Positions 1 to 10,865 of a stretch of DNA of 64,000 bases are shown here, piece after piece. The position numbers were made by a program, and so were the translations under genes. The stretch is taken from assembly GCF_002095535.1 (NCBI RefSeq), contig NZ_MLJI01000001.1, forward strand, positions 1,911,832-1,975,831. The letters run 5' to 3'. Positions within the stretch are counted from its first letter, which is position 1, and the number at the start of each line of letters is the position of its first letter. Source of the stretch: Pantoea cypripedii (GTDB lineage Bacteria; Pseudomonadota; Gammaproteobacteria; Enterobacterales; Enterobacteriaceae). Below the pieces are notes generated by a model, which was not told the origin of the DNA, did not search any database, and worked only from the letters and a program-made list of their open reading frames with translations.

Positions 1-941
1 CGAGCGAGGTCACGCCACTCAGCGCGCTGGAGCTGGCGAAAATCTACAGCGAAGCCGGGCTGCCGGATGGGGTGTTTAACGTGGTGCAGGGCGCGGGCGA
101 AGTGGGCCAGGCGCTGAGTCAGCATCCGCGCATCGACAAAGTTTCCTTCACCGGGGAAGTGAATACCGGGAAGCGTGTGATGGCGGATGCGGCGTTGGCG
201 AATCTGAAGGAAGTCACCATGGAACTGGGTGGCAAATCACCGTTAATCGTATTTGACGATGCTGACCTTGAGCGTGCCGTGGACGGCGCGCTGATGGCGA
301 ATTTCTACAGCAGCGGCCAGGTATGCACCAACGGCACCCGCGTATTTGTGCAGCGCAGTATGCAGGCCGCGTTTGAGCAGCGTCTGCTGGAGAAAATGCA
401 GGGTATTCACATGGGCGATCCTACGGACGCCACGGTGAATTTTGGTCCGCTGGTGAGCGAGCAGCACTGTCGCAAGGTGGAAAGCTATCTGCGCTTGGGT
501 AAAGAGCAGGGCGCGCGTTTGCTGACGGGGGGCCATCGCGTGGTTGACGGCCCGCTGGCGCGTGGCTGTTACATCGAACCGACGGTGTTCAGCGATTGTC
601 GCGATGACATGCGCATCGTGCGTGAAGAGATCTTCGGCCCGGTGATGAGCATTCTCACCTTTGATGACGAAGAGGAAGTGATTACCCGCGCCAACCACAC
701 CGAGCTGGGGCTGGCCGCCGGGATTTTTACCCGCGACCTGAACCGCGCCCATCGCGTGATTCATCAGCTGGAAGCGGGTATTTGCTGGATTAACAGCTGG
801 GGTGAATCCCCTGCGCCGATGCCGGTTGGCGGGTATAAGCAATCGGGACTCGGCCGTGAAAACGGCATCACCACGTTGCAACACTACACACGCACCAAAT
901 CGGTGTTGATTGAACTGGGTGACTACCCAAGCGCATTTTGA
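1..941 (+). CDS. betB: Betaine aldehyde dehydrogenase, C-terminal part (5' end outside window)
   Basis: Oxidises betaine aldehyde to glycine betaine with NAD(P)+, the second step of osmoprotectant synthesis from choline. The reading frame is already open at the left edge (codons begin at base 3, reading [19 protein letters not shown]), so the gene starts upstream and only about 313 codons are present. The aldehyde dehydrogenase active site is intact: the glutamate motif [10 protein letters not shown] and the nucleophile region [14 protein letters not shown], followed by EEIFGPVMS and the C-terminal [15 protein letters not shown] typical of BetB. It is followed 42 bp later by betA in the same direction, as in other bet operons, which supports BetB over a generic aldehyde dehydrogenase. 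betI and betT, if present, lie outside the window. Confidence 0.93.
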   Translation, partial: SEVTPLSALELAKIYSEAGLPDGVFNVVQGAGEVGQALSQHPRIDKVSFTGEVNTGKRVMADAALANLKEVTMELGGKSPLIVFDDADLERAVDGALMANFYSSGQVCTNGTRVFVQRSMQAAFEQRLLEKMQGIHMGDPTDATVNFGPLVSEQHCRKVESYLRLGKEQGARLLTGGHRVVDGPLARGCYIEPTVFSDCRDDMRIVREEIFGPVMSILTFDDEEEVITRANHTELGLAAGIFTRDLNRAHRVIHQLEAGICWINSWGESPAPMPVGGYKQSGLGRENGITTLQHYTRTKSVLIELGDYPSAF

Positions 942-983
942 GTTGTGACCGGCGGTGCGCCGCCGGTGTGATCTGGAGGTTGA

Positions 984-2627
984 ATGCAGAAATTTGATTA
1001 CATCATCATTGGCGCAGGTTCCGCTGGCAACGTGCTGGCAACCCGTTTGACTGAGGATGCTGACGTATCGGTACTGTTACTGGAAGCAGGCGGACGCGAT
1101 CACCGCTGGGACTTCCGTACCCAAATGCCAGCCGCTTTGGCCTATCCGTTACAGGGTAAGCGTTATAACTGGGCTTTTGAAACTGACCCGGAACCCCATA
1201 TGAACCACCGCCGCATGGAGTGTGGACGCGGCAAGGGATTGGGCGGCTCGTCGCTGATCAACGGCATGTGTTATATCCGTGGCAACGCGCTCGATTACGA
1301 CAATTGGGCGAAGAAGTCGGGGCTGGAGAACTGGTCCTACGCCGATTGTTTACCTTACTTCCGTAAGGCGGAAAAGCGTGATATCGGGGCGAATGATTAT
1401 CATGGGGGCGAGGGTTATCTCAGCGTCACCACCGCCAAAGCGGGTAACAATCGCCTGTACCGTGCCTTTGTCGATGCAGCAAAGCAGGCCGGACACCATG
1501 AAACCGACGATCTCAATGGCTATCGTCAGGACGGTTTTGGCCCGATGGATCGCACCGTCACGCCGCAAGGCCGCCGTTCCAGCACCGCGCGTGGTTATCT
1601 CGATGTAGCGAAGCAGCGCCCGAATTTAACCATCATCACCCATGCACAAACCGATCATATTGTGTTCGATGGCAAAACCGCGACCGGGGTGCGCTGGCAG
1701 GTGAAAGGCCAGCCGCATGAAGCCCAGGCGCAGCGCGAAGTGTTGTTATGTGCGGGTGCTATCGCTTCACCGCAGATTTTACAGCGTTCCGGCGTGGGTC
1801 CGGCAGAGTGGCTGAGCGAGCTGGACATTGATGTGGTACACGCGCTGCCGGATGTCGGACGCAATTTGCAGGATCACCTTGAAATTTACATGCAATTTCG
1901 CTGCAAACAGCCCATCAGCCTTTACCCGGCATTGCAATGGTGGAACCAGCCAGCGATCGGCGCTGAATGGCTGTTGAAAGGCACCGGGGTGGGAGCCAGC
2001 AATCAATTTGAAGCAGGGGGTTTTATTCGCAGCGACGATCAGCCGGACTGGCCGAATCTGCAATATCATTTCCTGCCGGTGGCGATTAACTACAACGGCA
2101 GCAGCCCGGTGAAGGAGCACGGCTTCCAGGCGCACGTCGGGCCGATGCGTTCCATGAGTCGCGGCCGGGTGAAACTGACCTCGAAACACCCTTATGCTGC
2201 GCCGTCGATCTTCTTTAACTACATGTCAGAGGATCGTGACTGGCAGGAATTTCGTGCGGCGGTGCGGTTAACGCGCGAGATCATGCGCCAGCCCGCGCTG
2301 GCAGAGTATTGCGGTGCCGAAATTCAGCCCGGTCTGGCAGTACAAAGTGATGAGCAGATTGATGCCTTTATCCGTTCGCATGCCGAAACCGCCTACCATC
2401 CGTGCGGCAGCTGTGCCATGGGTTATGGTGAAATGGATGTGGTGGATGATGTGGGCCGTGTGCATGGCATGCAGCAGCTGCGCGTGGTTGACGCGTCGAT
2501 TATGCCGCAAATCACCACCGGCAACCTGAATGCCCCGACAGTCATGATCGCGGAGAAAATCGCCGACGCGATCCGCGGCCGCACGCCGCTGGCGCGTTCA
2601 ACTGCGGATTATTACGTGCAGTCATAA
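984..2627 (+). CDS. betA: Choline dehydrogenase (GMC oxidoreductase)
   Basis: FAD enzyme that oxidises choline to betaine aldehyde at the inner membrane. The 547-residue product is close to E. coli BetA in length. It opens with the FAD-binding motif [18 protein letters not shown] followed by LLLEAGG, then the GMC signature [15 protein letters not shown] and a second GMC motif near [18 protein letters not shown]. The C-terminus keeps the catalytic histidine region [11 protein letters not shown] and the FAD-closing [23 protein letters not shown]. The ATG is preceded by a strong ribosome site, GGAGG. It is the last gene of the betBA transcript; a GC hairpin follows 12 bp after the stop. Confidence 0.95.
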   Translation: MQKFDYIIIGAGSAGNVLATRLTEDADVSVLLLEAGGRDHRWDFRTQMPAALAYPLQGKRYNWAFETDPEPHMNHRRMECGRGKGLGGSSLINGMCYIRGNALDYDNWAKKSGLENWSYADCLPYFRKAEKRDIGANDYHGGEGYLSVTTAKAGNNRLYRAFVDAAKQAGHHETDDLNGYRQDGFGPMDRTVTPQGRRSSTARGYLDVAKQRPNLTIITHAQTDHIVFDGKTATGVRWQVKGQPHEAQAQREVLLCAGAIASPQILQRSGVGPAEWLSELDIDVVHALPDVGRNLQDHLEIYMQFRCKQPISLYPALQWWNQPAIGAEWLLKGTGVGASNQFEAGGFIRSDDQPDWPNLQYHFLPVAINYNGSSPVKEHGFQAHVGPMRSMSRGRVKLTSKHPYAAPSIFFNYMSEDRDWQEFRAAVRLTREIMRQPALAEYCGAEIQPGLAVQSDEQIDAFIRSHAETAYHPCGSCAMGYGEMDVVDDVGRVHGMQQLRVVDASIMPQITTGNLNAPTVMIAEKIADAIRGRTPLARSTADYYVQS

Positions 2628-2639
2628 CCGCAGGGAGCC

Positions 2640-2662
2640 GTAGCGGCGCGATTTATCGCGCT
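2640..2662 (+). repeat. REP-like GCGCGAT hairpin after betA
   Basis: Short palindrome with stem GCGCGAT, a TT loop and ATCGCGC, followed by TATTTTG. It sits directly after betA and may act as a weak terminator. The same 23 bases occur in reverse orientation at 56129-56151, and related hairpins lie at 3465-3489, 20692-20709 and 56171-56192, so it belongs to a small dispersed intergenic family. Confidence 0.6.
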
Positions 2663-2766
2663 ATTTTGTGCATGGTGCCGGTTAACCCCGCACAATAAAT
2701 TGCGCCGCGACATGACATCCAAACCGCATTGCTGTAACCTCCTTTTTTCCCCGAAAGGACGTTACC

Positions 2767-3456
2767 ATGACGCAGTCAGTTCGTGTCGCCCTTGTTGGCG
2801 ATTACCGTGCCAGTGCCGTCGCGCACCAGGCCATTCCTCCCGCTGTTCAGCTTGCCGCACAACACCTTAACCTCAACGTCACCGCCGACTGGATCGCCAC
2901 TCCTGAGATCAATGTCCCTGCCTTCGCCGACTACGATGCGATCTGGGTAGTGCCAGGCAGCCCGTATCAAAACGACGCCGGTGTATTCGCCACCATCCAG
3001 TGGGCGCGTGAAAACGGCAAACCTTTCCTCGGTTCCTGCGGCGGTTTCCAGTATGCGGTGATTGAGTATGCCCGTAATGTGCTGGGCTGGGACGATGCCG
3101 CCCATGCGGAAACGGATAAAGAAGGACGCTGGGTGATTGCTCCCCTTAGCTGTTCACTGGTGGAGCAACGCGGTGAAGTGACCTTTAAGCCCGGTTCGCG
3201 TATCGCCCAGGCGTATGATGCATTGCAAAGTGATGAGGGTTATCACTGCAATTTCGGCGTGAATCCGGCATTCAGCCAGGCGCTGGAAACGCAACATCTG
3301 CAAATTACCTCCTGGGACCTGGCAGGTGACGTGCGCGGTATTGAACTGAACGATCATCCGTTCTTTATTGCCACGTTGTTCCAGTCAGAACGCGCAGCGC
3401 TGCAAAACCGTTTGTCACCGCTGGTAGTGGCGTGGTTGCAGGCGGCAGTGGGTTAA
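2767..3456 (+). CDS. Class I glutamine amidotransferase-like protein (CTP synthase C-terminal-like)
   Basis: The 229-residue product resembles the stand-alone proteins related to the C-terminal amidotransferase domain of CTP synthase. Visible features are a core strand YDAIWVVPGSPY, the nucleophile-elbow-like FLGSCGGFQYAVIEYARNVLG with the candidate catalytic cysteine, and later GYHCNFGVNP and HPFFIATLFQSE, where a triad histidine would fall. No ammonia-accepting synthetase domain is attached, so the substrate is unknown. The ATG follows GAAAGGACGTTACC. It stands alone on the plus strand and converges with the oxidoreductase gene downstream; a 10-bp perfect hairpin separates them. Confidence 0.7.
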   Translation: MTQSVRVALVGDYRASAVAHQAIPPAVQLAAQHLNLNVTADWIATPEINVPAFADYDAIWVVPGSPYQNDAGVFATIQWARENGKPFLGSCGGFQYAVIEYARNVLGWDDAAHAETDKEGRWVIAPLSCSLVEQRGEVTFKPGSRIAQAYDALQSDEGYHCNFGVNPAFSQALETQHLQITSWDLAGDVRGIELNDHPFFIATLFQSERAALQNRLSPLVVAWLQAAVG

Positions 3457-3464
3457 TTGCTGGC

Positions 3465-3489
3465 GGCGCGATATCCGAAATATCGCGCC
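3465..3489. terminator. Bidirectional hairpin between convergent genes
   Basis: Perfect 10-bp stem GGCGCGATAT / ATATCGCGCC with a 5-base loop, lying between two convergent stop codons. There is no clear T-run, so it may be a factor-assisted terminator or a REP-type hairpin. Its core matches the 2640-2662 family. Confidence 0.5.
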
Positions 3490-3510
3490 CAGGCACGGCC
3501 TGAACAGATG

Positions 3511-4467
3511 TCAGCGCTGTATTTGCAGTAGCGGCTTTTTCTCACGACCGGACTGATAATAACAGGCGATCGCATTCTGCCATTGCTCCAGCGGAAAAAC
3601 TGTGACCTCCCCGCATGCACTCTCACGCAACAGTGACCAGATTTCGACAAATAATTGCTGCCAGGCCTGCGGTGACAGGGCGTCGAGATAATGCCGCACA
3701 TGAAACCAGTGTAAAGCGGGCAGGGAGGCATTGACGCGTACCGGTTGCCCGGTCAGCACGCCATAGGCAACGAAATGCGCCTCAGCAGGCAATGTCTGCC
3801 AGATCAACTGACCTAAGGTCCCACCGACTGCATCAAATACCAAATCGGCTCCTGCTGCCAGCTGGCGGATCTCATCCTGATTATCCTGCTGGATCGCGTG
3901 GATGCCCAACCGTTGCAGGCTGTGCGCATGTTGAGGTGCGCGATAAATGGCGGTGACGCGACGCGCCCCACGTTTATGCGCCCACTGCGCCAGCAGCTGC
4001 GCACAGGTTGATCCTCCGGCTGTCAGTAAAATTTTTTTTCCGGCAGGGGACCAGTGCTGCAACATCAGTAACGCCGCCAGCGGATTGATATAGGCGCGGG
4101 CGGCAAGCTGGCTGTCGATATCATCAGGCACTGGCACCGCAAGTGCCGGATCGATATCAACAAAGCGTTGCCAGGTACCTGCGCCACGCAGCGGCAACAC
4201 CCGTTTACCCAGCAAATGTTGCCAGGCGTCAGGGGCAGCGACCACCGTTCCGACACCTTCATAACCGGCCACCCGTGGCGGCATCACGCGATGACGATAG
4301 GCACCGGTAATGGGGATGAGATCGGAGGCGTTAACCGGCGCAAACTGCATCTGAACGCGCAGTAACGTGCTGGCCGGTGGCGCGAGGGGATGATTTTCGC
4401 AGGCGAGGACATCCAGGGGATTGCCAAACTGCCGAAACATTAACGCGACATTCTCAGCCGTGGTCAT
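3511..4467 (-). CDS. Zinc-free medium-chain dehydrogenase, quinone/enoyl reductase-like
   Basis: The 318-residue product has the MDR layout: an N-terminal GroES-like fold (PVNASDLIPITGAYR, then PPRVAGYEGVGTVV) and a Rossmann domain with ILLTAGGSTCAQLLAQWAHKRGA as nucleotide-binding motif, followed by DLVFDAVGG. The PVNxSD and GYEGVG motifs and the lack of zinc-ligand cysteines point to the quinone oxidoreductase/trans-2-enoyl reductase branch, which uses NADPH. The substrate cannot be told from sequence. It starts 8 bp after the nth stop on the same strand, so it is probably the last gene of the rsx-nth transcript. Confidence 0.75.
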   Translation of the reverse strand: MTTAENVALMFRQFGNPLDVLACENHPLAPPASTLLRVQMQFAPVNASDLIPITGAYRHRVMPPRVAGYEGVGTVVAAPDAWQHLLGKRVLPLRGAGTWQRFVDIDPALAVPVPDDIDSQLAARAYINPLAALLMLQHWSPAGKKILLTAGGSTCAQLLAQWAHKRGARRVTAIYRAPQHAHSLQRLGIHAIQQDNQDEIRQLAAGADLVFDAVGGTLGQLIWQTLPAEAHFVAYGVLTGQPVRVNASLPALHWFHVRHYLDALSPQAWQQLFVEIWSLLRESACGEVTVFPLEQWQNAIACYYQSGREKKPLLQIQR

Positions 4468-4475
4468 GGCAGCCC

Positions 4476-5108
4476 TTACTCAGTTTTGGCGTCGAACTCG
4501 CACAGATCTTCAATCAGGCAGGAGCCGCAGCGCGGTTTACGTGCCACGCAGGTGTAGCGACCGTGCAGGATCAGCCAGTGGTGGCAATCGACTTTAAATG
4601 CCTTCGGCACCACTTTCAGCAGCTTTTCTTCCACTTCTTCGACGTTTTTGCCGGGGGCAAACCGCGTGCGGTTGCTGACGCGGAAAATATGGGTATCGAC
4701 GGCGATAGTTGGCCAGCCAAAGGCGGTATTCAGTACCACATTGGCGGTTTTACGTCCGACGCCAGGTAATGCTTCCAGCGCGGCCCGATCTTCCGGCACG
4801 GCACCGCCGTGCTGTTCCAGCAGGATTCGGCAGGTCTTGATGACGTTTTCCGCTTTGCTGTTAAACAGGCCGATGGTTTTGATGTACTCTTTCACGCCAT
4901 CCACACCCAGCGCCAGGATGGCAGCGGGGGTGTTTGCCACCGGATAAAGTTTGGCGGTGGCTTTATTGACGCTGACATCGGTAGCCTGCGCCGACAACAG
5001 CACCGCAATCAACAACTCGAACGGTGAAGTGAAGTTCAGTTCGGTGGTGGGATGGGGATTTTCATCGCGCAGGCGTGTCAGAATTTGTACGCGTTTGTCC
5101 TGATTCAC
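4476..5108 (-). CDS. nth: Endonuclease III, DNA glycosylase/AP lyase
   Basis: Base-excision repair enzyme that removes oxidised pyrimidines and cleaves the abasic site. At 210 residues it is within one residue of E. coli Nth. The helix-hairpin-helix is [12 protein letters not shown] with the catalytic lysine at K120, and the catalytic aspartate D138 is in AVDTH. The [4Fe-4S] cysteines are C187, C194, C197 and C203 with the standard 6-2-5 spacing. The start overlaps the rsxE stop by 4 bp, which matches the rsxABCDGE-nth order of E. coli and implies translational coupling. Confidence 0.98.
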   Translation of the reverse strand: MNQDKRVQILTRLRDENPHPTTELNFTSPFELLIAVLLSAQATDVSVNKATAKLYPVANTPAAILALGVDGVKEYIKTIGLFNSKAENVIKTCRILLEQHGGAVPEDRAALEALPGVGRKTANVVLNTAFGWPTIAVDTHIFRVSNRTRFAPGKNVEEVEEKLLKVVPKAFKVDCHHWLILHGRYTCVARKPRCGSCLIEDLCEFDAKTE

Positions 5109-5806
5109 ACCGCTTTCTCCGCCTGACCCTGAGGTTCAGCCACTGGCGCAGTAGCGCGATTGGCCGCACGCTGCTTCATTTTCTGATCGATGAGATATTT
5201 AGCCGCCAGCAGCATGCCGAGGCCGATAAATGCGCCCGGTGGCAGCATGGCCAACAGCATCGGTGAGTCAAAATGCACCACTTCAATACGCAGCACTTTG
5301 GCCCAGGGGCCGAGCAGTTGATCGGCACCGTTGAACAGCGTACCGCTGCCGATGATTTCGCGAATTGAGCCGAGCGTCACCATGGCGCAGGTCGCCCCCA
5401 TGCCGATGGCAAAGCCATCCAGTGCCGAAAGGGGAATGCTGCTTTTTGAAGCGACGGCTTCGGCACGGCCCACCACGATGCAGTTGGTCACAATCAGCGG
5501 GATAAAGATGCCGAGGGATTGGTACAGGCCGTGGGCGTAGGCGTTGATCAGCATCTGGACGCAGCTCACCACCGAGGCGATGATCATCACGTAAATCGGA
5601 ATACGGATATCGGCAGGCACCCAGCGACGTGAGGCGGAAATGGCGCTGTTGGTAATGGTCAGCACCAGTGTGGTCGCCAGACCCAGACCGAGGGCGTTGG
5701 TGGCGGTGGACGTCACCGCCAGCAGCGGGCAGAGTCCAAGCAGCTGCACCAGCGCAGAGTTATTTTTCCACAGGCCGCCGATCAGTAAGTTTTTCGCTTC
5801 ACTCAT
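5105..5806 (-). CDS. rsxE: Electron transport complex subunit RsxE
   Basis: Membrane subunit of the Rsx (Rnf-type) complex, which in E. coli keeps the [2Fe-2S] cluster of SoxR reduced. The product, 233 residues from [17 protein letters not shown], is very hydrophobic with about six membrane segments and is a sister of RsxA in the same family. A longer frame runs upstream to 5857, but the ATG at 5806 matches the E. coli N-terminus and overlaps the rsxG stop by 8 bp, so it is chosen. The C-terminal tail is charged ([16 protein letters not shown]). Confidence 0.95.
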   Translation of the reverse strand: MSEAKNLLIGGLWKNNSALVQLLGLCPLLAVTSTATNALGLGLATTLVLTITNSAISASRRWVPADIRIPIYVMIIASVVSCVQMLINAYAHGLYQSLGIFIPLIVTNCIVVGRAEAVASKSSIPLSALDGFAIGMGATCAMVTLGSIREIIGSGTLFNGADQLLGPWAKVLRIEVVHFDSPMLLAMLPPGAFIGLGMLLAAKYLIDQKMKQRAANRATAPVAEPQGQAEKAV

Positions 5807-6431
5807 TTGCCTCTCCACACTCGGGCAGCGAAGACAGTTTCGCTGGCAGGGTTTCAATCAGTAACGCGGTACGCTTGGTGGCATTGACCACTGCGCGCGG
5901 GGTGATGGTGGCACCGGTGAACTGGTCAAACTCGCCGCCATCTTTTTTCACCGCAAAATTCTTGTCGTCGGCACCGTGTACCACTTTGCCGTTAAAACTG
6001 TTGATCCAGTCCGAGACGCGCAGCTCGATTTTATCGCCAAGTCCCGGCGTCTCATGGTGTTCAATTACGCGCACACCCAGCACCTTACCGTGAAAATCGG
6101 CACCGACCAGCATCTCAATCGCACCAGAATAGCCATCCGGCGCGGTGGTCTCAAGTGCGGCAGCCACCGGGGTGTTGCCTTTACGCGCCAGGTACAGATG
6201 ATGCGGCTTGCCGTTACCGAGGGCTGGATCGGTGACAAGATAGCATTCCTGCTGGATATGGTTGTCGTACATATCGGTCGGCACCACCTGATCCAGCAAG
6301 TTTTTCTGTTGCAGCGCGGTCTGATGATCCACCGTCGGCTTGGTCACAAAGTTGACCACTGCGGTGACACCGGTGGTGATCACCGCGAAAATTGCCAGCG
6401 TCAGCGCATTTTTACGAATAGTTTCGAACAT
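5799..6431 (-). CDS. rsxG: Electron transport complex subunit RsxG (FMN-binding)
   Basis: Periplasm-facing subunit carrying covalently attached FMN. The 210-residue product has one N-terminal membrane anchor (residues about 9-28, [20 protein letters not shown]) and the flavinylation motif [14 protein letters not shown], in which the threonine after GA is the known attachment residue of the family. It overlaps rsxE by 8 bp and lies 3 bp after rsxD, so it is inside the operon. Confidence 0.96.
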   Translation of the reverse strand: MFETIRKNALTLAIFAVITTGVTAVVNFVTKPTVDHQTALQQKNLLDQVVPTDMYDNHIQQECYLVTDPALGNGKPHHLYLARKGNTPVAAALETTAPDGYSGAIEMLVGADFHGKVLGVRVIEHHETPGLGDKIELRVSDWINSFNGKVVHGADDKNFAVKKDGGEFDQFTGATITPRAVVNATKRTALLIETLPAKLSSLPECGEANE

Positions 6432-6434
6432 CGG

Positions 6435-7493
6435 TTAATCCTTACGATGGCCGTAAACGCGCGGCTGGGTGTAGTAATCGATCAACGGCACACAGATGTT
6501 GGCCAGCAAAACCGCAAACGCAACGCCATCGGGATAACCGCCAAAGCTGCGAATCAGCCACACCAGCAAACCAATCAGCGCACCGTAGATCAGGCGACCG
6601 CGGTTGGTGGTGGAAGCCGTCACCGGATCGGTGGCGATAAAAAAGGCACCGAGCATGGTTGCGCCAGAGAACAGATGAATCAGCGGCGAGTTCAGCGACT
6701 CCGGGGAAAACAGCCAGCCGAGGGTGGCGCAGAACGCCAGTGACAGCAGGAAACTCACCGGAATGTGCCAGCGGATAGCGTTTTTTGCCAGTAACAACAG
6801 ACCACCGAGCAGATAACCCAGATTGACCCACTGCCAGCCTAATCCCGCCAGCACGCCATGATAAATCGGTGCGGCCAGCAGCTGTTCGGCGCTGTGCCCG
6901 GCGCGCAGACCGGTTTTAAAGGTGTCGAGCGGCGTGGCCTGGCTGATGCCATCTGCACCGAGTTGCAGCTGCTGCATGGTTTCACCGGCCAGCGTGTGAT
7001 GGGTGAAAACCATGCTGAGGGAATCAAGCAGACCCGGTTTGATGGTTTGCAGCGCATCCGGCGGCATCCAGCTGGTCATCTGCACCGGGAAGGAGATCAG
7101 CAGCACCACATAACCGACCATCGCCGGGTTAAACGGATTCTGTCCAAGGCCGCCATACAATTGTTTGGCGATCACGATGGCAAACACCGTACCAATCACC
7201 ACCAGCCACCAGGGGGCCAGCGGCGGCAAGCTGATACCCAGCAGCAGGGCGGTCAGCAACGCCGAGTTATCGGCCAGCGTCGGCACCACCGGGGTTTTGC
7301 GCAAACGCAGAATCGCGCCTTCGGTTGCCCATGCGGTGATAATCGCCAGCGCCACCTGAATCAGAAAGCCAACACCAAAAAAATACCATTGTGCTGCCAT
7401 GCCCGGCAGCGCAGCCAGCACCACCAGCAGCATGATATTGCCAGTGCTGCGGCGGTTATGGGTATAAGGGGAACTTGCGAGTCGAAAAGCCAT
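6435..7493 (-). CDS. rsxD: Electron transport complex subunit RsxD (NqrB/RnfD family)
   Basis: Integral membrane subunit of 352 residues, the E. coli length. The N-terminus [21 protein letters not shown] is typical. The flavin-attachment motif of the NqrB/RnfD family is visible as [23 protein letters not shown], with the threonine in SGAT as expected acceptor. Many hydrophobic segments flank it. It abuts rsxC with no intergenic bases and lies 3 bp before rsxG. Confidence 0.96.
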   Translation of the reverse strand: MAFRLASSPYTHNRRSTGNIMLLVVLAALPGMAAQWYFFGVGFLIQVALAIITAWATEGAILRLRKTPVVPTLADNSALLTALLLGISLPPLAPWWLVVIGTVFAIVIAKQLYGGLGQNPFNPAMVGYVVLLISFPVQMTSWMPPDALQTIKPGLLDSLSMVFTHHTLAGETMQQLQLGADGISQATPLDTFKTGLRAGHSAEQLLAAPIYHGVLAGLGWQWVNLGYLLGGLLLLAKNAIRWHIPVSFLLSLAFCATLGWLFSPESLNSPLIHLFSGATMLGAFFIATDPVTASTTNRGRLIYGALIGLLVWLIRSFGGYPDGVAFAVLLANICVPLIDYYTQPRVYGHRKD

Positions 7494-9590
7494 TTAATCC
7501 TCAAACGTCGAAGGCTGCTGCTGCGCGAGTTTGCGCGCTTTGGCACGGGCGACCGCTGCGGCAATTGCCGCTTTGCGTGGGTCGGCGGAGTCAGGAGACG
7601 CAGCGGCCTCCGTTTCCGGGGAATCAACAGCGGCAGAAGAATCAGCCTGTTGCGCGGCAGCAGCAGCGGCTTTCTTTGCCTTTGCGCGGGCTATGGCGGC
7701 TTCGACTGCGGCTTTGCGCGGATCAACCGGCTCTGCGGCAGGGGGTTCAGCAGGGGCAACCGCTGGCTGCGCCGCAGCCGCTTTCTTCGCCTTAGCACGG
7801 GCAATGGCGGCCTCTACGGCGGCTTTACGTGGATCAACCGGTTCAGCGGGCGTTTCGCTCACGGGCTCCGGCGGGGCAGCAGCGGCTTCGCTGACTGGCT
7901 CGCTGGTGGCCGCTTTTTTCGCTTTGGCGCGGGCGATGGCGGCTTCGACCGCCGCTTTGCGCGGATCGCTAGCCTGACGACTCAGTGCCTGAGTTTCAGC
8001 CTGGGTTTCCGCCTGACGTGCCAGCGCCTGGGCATGACGTGCTTCGCTTTCTGCGGCAGCCTGTTCAGGCGTGACGGTCTGACGTGCTTTGACGCGCGCC
8101 ACAGCAGCATCCAGTTCACCCTGATCGCTACGCGCAACACGTTGCTTCGCCTGTTCATGACGTGCTTCACGCGCCAGTTTTTCCCGTTCCAGACGTGACT
8201 GACGTGCTTCAAAGCGCGCTTTGGCTTCGGCAGTACGTTTTGCTTCCAGGTCAATGGCGCGCAGTTCGGCCTTCTCCTGGCGATAATATTGCACCAGCGG
8301 AATGTTGCTTGGGCAGACATAAGCACAGGCACCGCATTCGATGCAGTCATCAATATGATGCGCGCGTGCTTTATCATGATCGCCACCCTGGCTATACCAG
8401 TACAGCTGCTGTGGCAGCAGTTTTGCCGGGCAGGCATCGGCGCAGGCGCTGCAACGGATACAGGATTGTTCTTCCTGATCGTTGCCCATCTCGTCAGCCG
8501 AAGGAGCCAGAATGCAGTTGGTAATCTTCACCACCGGCACATCCAGCGACGGCAGGGTAAAGCCCATCAGTGGGCCGCCCATAATCACCATCTGGCGTGC
8601 GCCTGGAGTAAACCCGGTATGATGCAGCAGGTGGCTGACCGGGGTACCAAGACGACCCCAGACGTTACGCGGCTGAGCAATGGCTGCGCCAGTCACCGTC
8701 ACCACGCGTTCGGTAATCGGTTCGCCGTCAATAATGGCGCGTTTCACCGCCCAGGCGGTGCCGACGTTTTGCATCAGCACGCCGATATCGGTGGAGCGGC
8801 CGCCATGCGGCACTTCCAGCCCGGTAAGAATTTTGGTCAGCTGTTTGGCACCACCGGACGGATATTTGGTAGGGATCACCCGCAGTTCCATATCGCGTTC
8901 ACCACCCAGCGCCTGTTTCAGCGCCGCGATGGCTTCCGGCTTGTTATCTTCCACGCCAATCAACACCCGCTCGGCCTGTAACAGCCAGGCGAGGATACGA
9001 CAGCCTTCCAGCACTTCCGCCGCGCAATCCTGCATCAGACGGTCATCGGCGGTGATATAGGGTTCGCACTCGGCAGCATTAATAATCAGCGTCTTCACGC
9101 CGCGCAGACCGCCACGCAATTTGGTCGCCGTCGGGAAACCCGCGCCGCCCAGGCCAGCAATCCCGGCCTCAAAGATGCGTTTCACTACCTCTTCGCGCGA
9201 CAGGGCACGGTAATCAGGTTGTGGGTCGAGAGTGGTCCAGCGATCCTCGCCGTCGGCGGTGAGGAAAATACACAGCTCAGACAGGCCAGACGGGTGCGCA
9301 GTCATATGCGGCGCAATGGCGTCAATGGTGCCGGAAGTCGGCGCATGGACCGGCAACATACGCCCGCTGCCAAAGGTCAGCGGCTGGCCACGCAGTACGC
9401 GATCGCCAGGTGCGACACAAATCTCGCCTTCATGGCCGATATGCTGCTTGAGGGGGATGATAAAACGGTCAGGCAGCGGCAACTGACTGAGCGGCGTACC
9501 GTTTGACTGTGTTTTCATTTCCGGCGGATGAATGCCGCCCTGAAAATCCCACAGCTTCTCTTTGCGTAACAGGTTGAGCAAATTAAGCAT
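7494..9590 (-). CDS. rsxC: Electron transport complex subunit RsxC, with repeated Ala/Lys C-terminus
   Basis: Peripheral subunit of 698 residues that binds NADH/FMN and two [4Fe-4S] clusters. The N-terminus [14 protein letters not shown] is the family hallmark; [13 protein letters not shown] (about 146-158) is the nucleotide-binding region. The cluster motifs are [12 protein letters not shown] (377-388) and [12 protein letters not shown] (416-427). Past residue 450 the chain becomes a long charged, probably helical tail ending in four near-identical copies of [18 protein letters not shown] (542, 586, 623 and 670) joined by Pro/Ala/Glu linkers. E. coli RsxC has a similar but longer tail (about 740 residues), so repeat number probably varies between strains. 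Confidence 0.96.
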   Translation of the reverse strand: MLNLLNLLRKEKLWDFQGGIHPPEMKTQSNGTPLSQLPLPDRFIIPLKQHIGHEGEICVAPGDRVLRGQPLTFGSGRMLPVHAPTSGTIDAIAPHMTAHPSGLSELCIFLTADGEDRWTTLDPQPDYRALSREEVVKRIFEAGIAGLGGAGFPTATKLRGGLRGVKTLIINAAECEPYITADDRLMQDCAAEVLEGCRILAWLLQAERVLIGVEDNKPEAIAALKQALGGERDMELRVIPTKYPSGGAKQLTKILTGLEVPHGGRSTDIGVLMQNVGTAWAVKRAIIDGEPITERVVTVTGAAIAQPRNVWGRLGTPVSHLLHHTGFTPGARQMVIMGGPLMGFTLPSLDVPVVKITNCILAPSADEMGNDQEEQSCIRCSACADACPAKLLPQQLYWYSQGGDHDKARAHHIDDCIECGACAYVCPSNIPLVQYYRQEKAELRAIDLEAKRTAEAKARFEARQSRLEREKLAREARHEQAKQRVARSDQGELDAAVARVKARQTVTPEQAAAESEARHAQALARQAETQAETQALSRQASDPRKAAVEAAIARAKAKKAATSEPVSEAAAAPPEPVSETPAEPVDPRKAAVEAAIARAKAKKAAAAQPAVAPAEPPAAEPVDPRKAAVEAAIARAKAKKAAAAAAQQADSSAAVDSPETEAAASPDSADPRKAAIAAAVARAKARKLAQQQPSTFED
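7527..7967 (-). repeat. Fourfold repeat in the rsxC 3' end
   Basis: Four copies of an approximately 54-base unit encoding [18 protein letters not shown] are spaced 111-141 bp apart, with linkers of different length and sequence. The unit is conserved also at DNA level, so this is a likely site for slippage or recombination. The last copy is the most diverged ([18 protein letters not shown]). Confidence 0.9.
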
Positions 9591-10161
9591 GACTTTCTAC
9601 CGGGATCACCCGTACAGGAATGGTTTCGAGATCCCACTTCCAGTTGGCCGTGGTGGTGGCAACCGGACGCATCTCAATGCAATCAGTCGGACAAGGGGCA
9701 ACGCAGAGATCGCAACCGGTGCAGACATCGCTCAGCACGGTGTGCATCGCGCGGGTGGCACCGACAATCGCGTCGACCGGGCAAGCCTGAATGCATTTGG
9801 TGCAGCCGATACAGTTGGCTTCATCAATCCAGGCAACGGTACGCACCGGGGCCAGTACCTCTTCACCGCCGTCCAGCGGTTGTGGCTCGACGTTAAGCAG
9901 CGCAGCCAGTTTCAGCATGGTCTGCTCGCCACCAGGCGCGCATTTGTTAATCGCTTCACCGTTGTTACCGACGGCATCCGCATACGGGCGGCAGCCTGGG
10001 TAGCCGCACTGACCACACTGACTTTGCGGCAGAATGGCATCAATTTGTTCAACAATCGGGTCTTCTTCGACCTCGAAACGACGCGCGGCGTAACCGAGCA
10101 GGGCACCAAATACCAGGCCCAGGGCACTTAATACGGCAATTGCTATCCAAATCGCGGTCAT
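9583..10161 (-). CDS. rsxB: Electron transport complex subunit RsxB (ferredoxin-type)
   Basis: Iron-sulfur subunit of 192 residues, exactly the E. coli length. One N-terminal membrane helix ([21 protein letters not shown]) is followed by a four-cysteine motif [16 protein letters not shown], then two ferredoxin [4Fe-4S] motifs, [16 protein letters not shown] and [18 protein letters not shown]. It overlaps rsxC by 8 bp and touches the rsxA stop, so it is translated as part of the operon. Confidence 0.97.
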   Translation of the reverse strand: MTAIWIAIAVLSALGLVFGALLGYAARRFEVEEDPIVEQIDAILPQSQCGQCGYPGCRPYADAVGNNGEAINKCAPGGEQTMLKLAALLNVEPQPLDGGEEVLAPVRTVAWIDEANCIGCTKCIQACPVDAIVGATRAMHTVLSDVCTGCDLCVAPCPTDCIEMRPVATTTANWKWDLETIPVRVIPVESHA

Positions 10162-10742
10162 CAGAATTTCACCAGACCGCTAAAGCCCATAAACGCCAGC
10201 GCCATCAGGCCAGCGGTAATCAGGGCAATGGAGTTCCCTTTAAACGGGGTCGGCACATTGGCCAGCACCAGGCGTTCGCGAATCCCGGCAAACAGCACCA
10301 TCACCAGCGAGAAGCCGAGCGAGGCGCTGAAGCCATACAACGCAGCCTGCAAAAAGGTGTGGTTCAGGTTGACGCTCAGCAATGGCACGCCCAGCACCGC
10401 ACAGTTGGTGGTGATCAGCGGCAGAAAGATGCCAAGCAGACGATAGAGGGACGGGCTGGTTTTACGCACCACCATTTCGGTGAACTGCACCACCACGGCG
10501 ATCACCAGGATATAGGCCATGGTACGCAGATAAACCAGATCGAGCGGAACCAGGATCAGATGGTTCACCAGCCAGGCGCAAATCGACGCCAGCGTGATCA
10601 CGAAGGTGGTGGCAAGTCCCATGCCGATGGCCGTTTCCAGTTTTTTTGACACACCCATGAACGGGCAAAGTCCAAGGAACTTTACCAATACAAAGTTGTT
10701 CACCAGCACGGTGCCAATAAAGAGCAGTAAATAATCGGTCAT
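10161..10742 (-). CDS. rsxA: Electron transport complex subunit RsxA
   Basis: First gene of the rsx operon. The 193-residue product has about six membrane segments, starts [32 protein letters not shown] and contains [11 protein letters not shown], both typical for RsxA/NqrE. The LCP and NC cysteines near the membrane are conserved in this family and hold an intramembrane iron-sulfur centre in characterised relatives. The promoter should lie in the 123-bp gap before ydgK. Confidence 0.97.
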   Translation of the reverse strand: MTDYLLLFIGTVLVNNFVLVKFLGLCPFMGVSKKLETAIGMGLATTFVITLASICAWLVNHLILVPLDLVYLRTMAYILVIAVVVQFTEMVVRKTSPSLYRLLGIFLPLITTNCAVLGVPLLSVNLNHTFLQAALYGFSASLGFSLVMVLFAGIRERLVLANVPTPFKGNSIALITAGLMALAFMGFSGLVKF

Positions 10743-10782
10743 GACGAAACCTGGGAAGCCGAAAGGCGTCTATTATCCGGAA

Positions 10783-10829
10783 TTGAGAGCTGCATCTCAA
10801 CCCAGGCTGCGTTTACAGTGGGGTTGAGA
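10783..10829. promoter_or_regulatory. Three TTGAGA half-sites upstream of rsxA
   Basis: The gap between ydgK and rsxA holds TTGAGA at 10783, its inverse TCTCAACCC at 10795 and GGGTTGAGA at 10821. They form two overlapping inverted repeats, one with a 6-base spacer and one with a 17-base spacer and 9-bp arms. No T-run follows, so operator or mRNA structure is more likely than terminator. Confidence 0.45.
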
Positions 10830-10865
10830 GCACTCAGAATTAAATTCCTGACGAATCTTGCGCCA

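Noticed and set aside
7531..8524. Long plus-strand ORFs opposite rsxC
   Set aside because: They are antisense frames of the Ala/Lys repeats and GC-rich codons; rsxC on the other strand is unambiguous.
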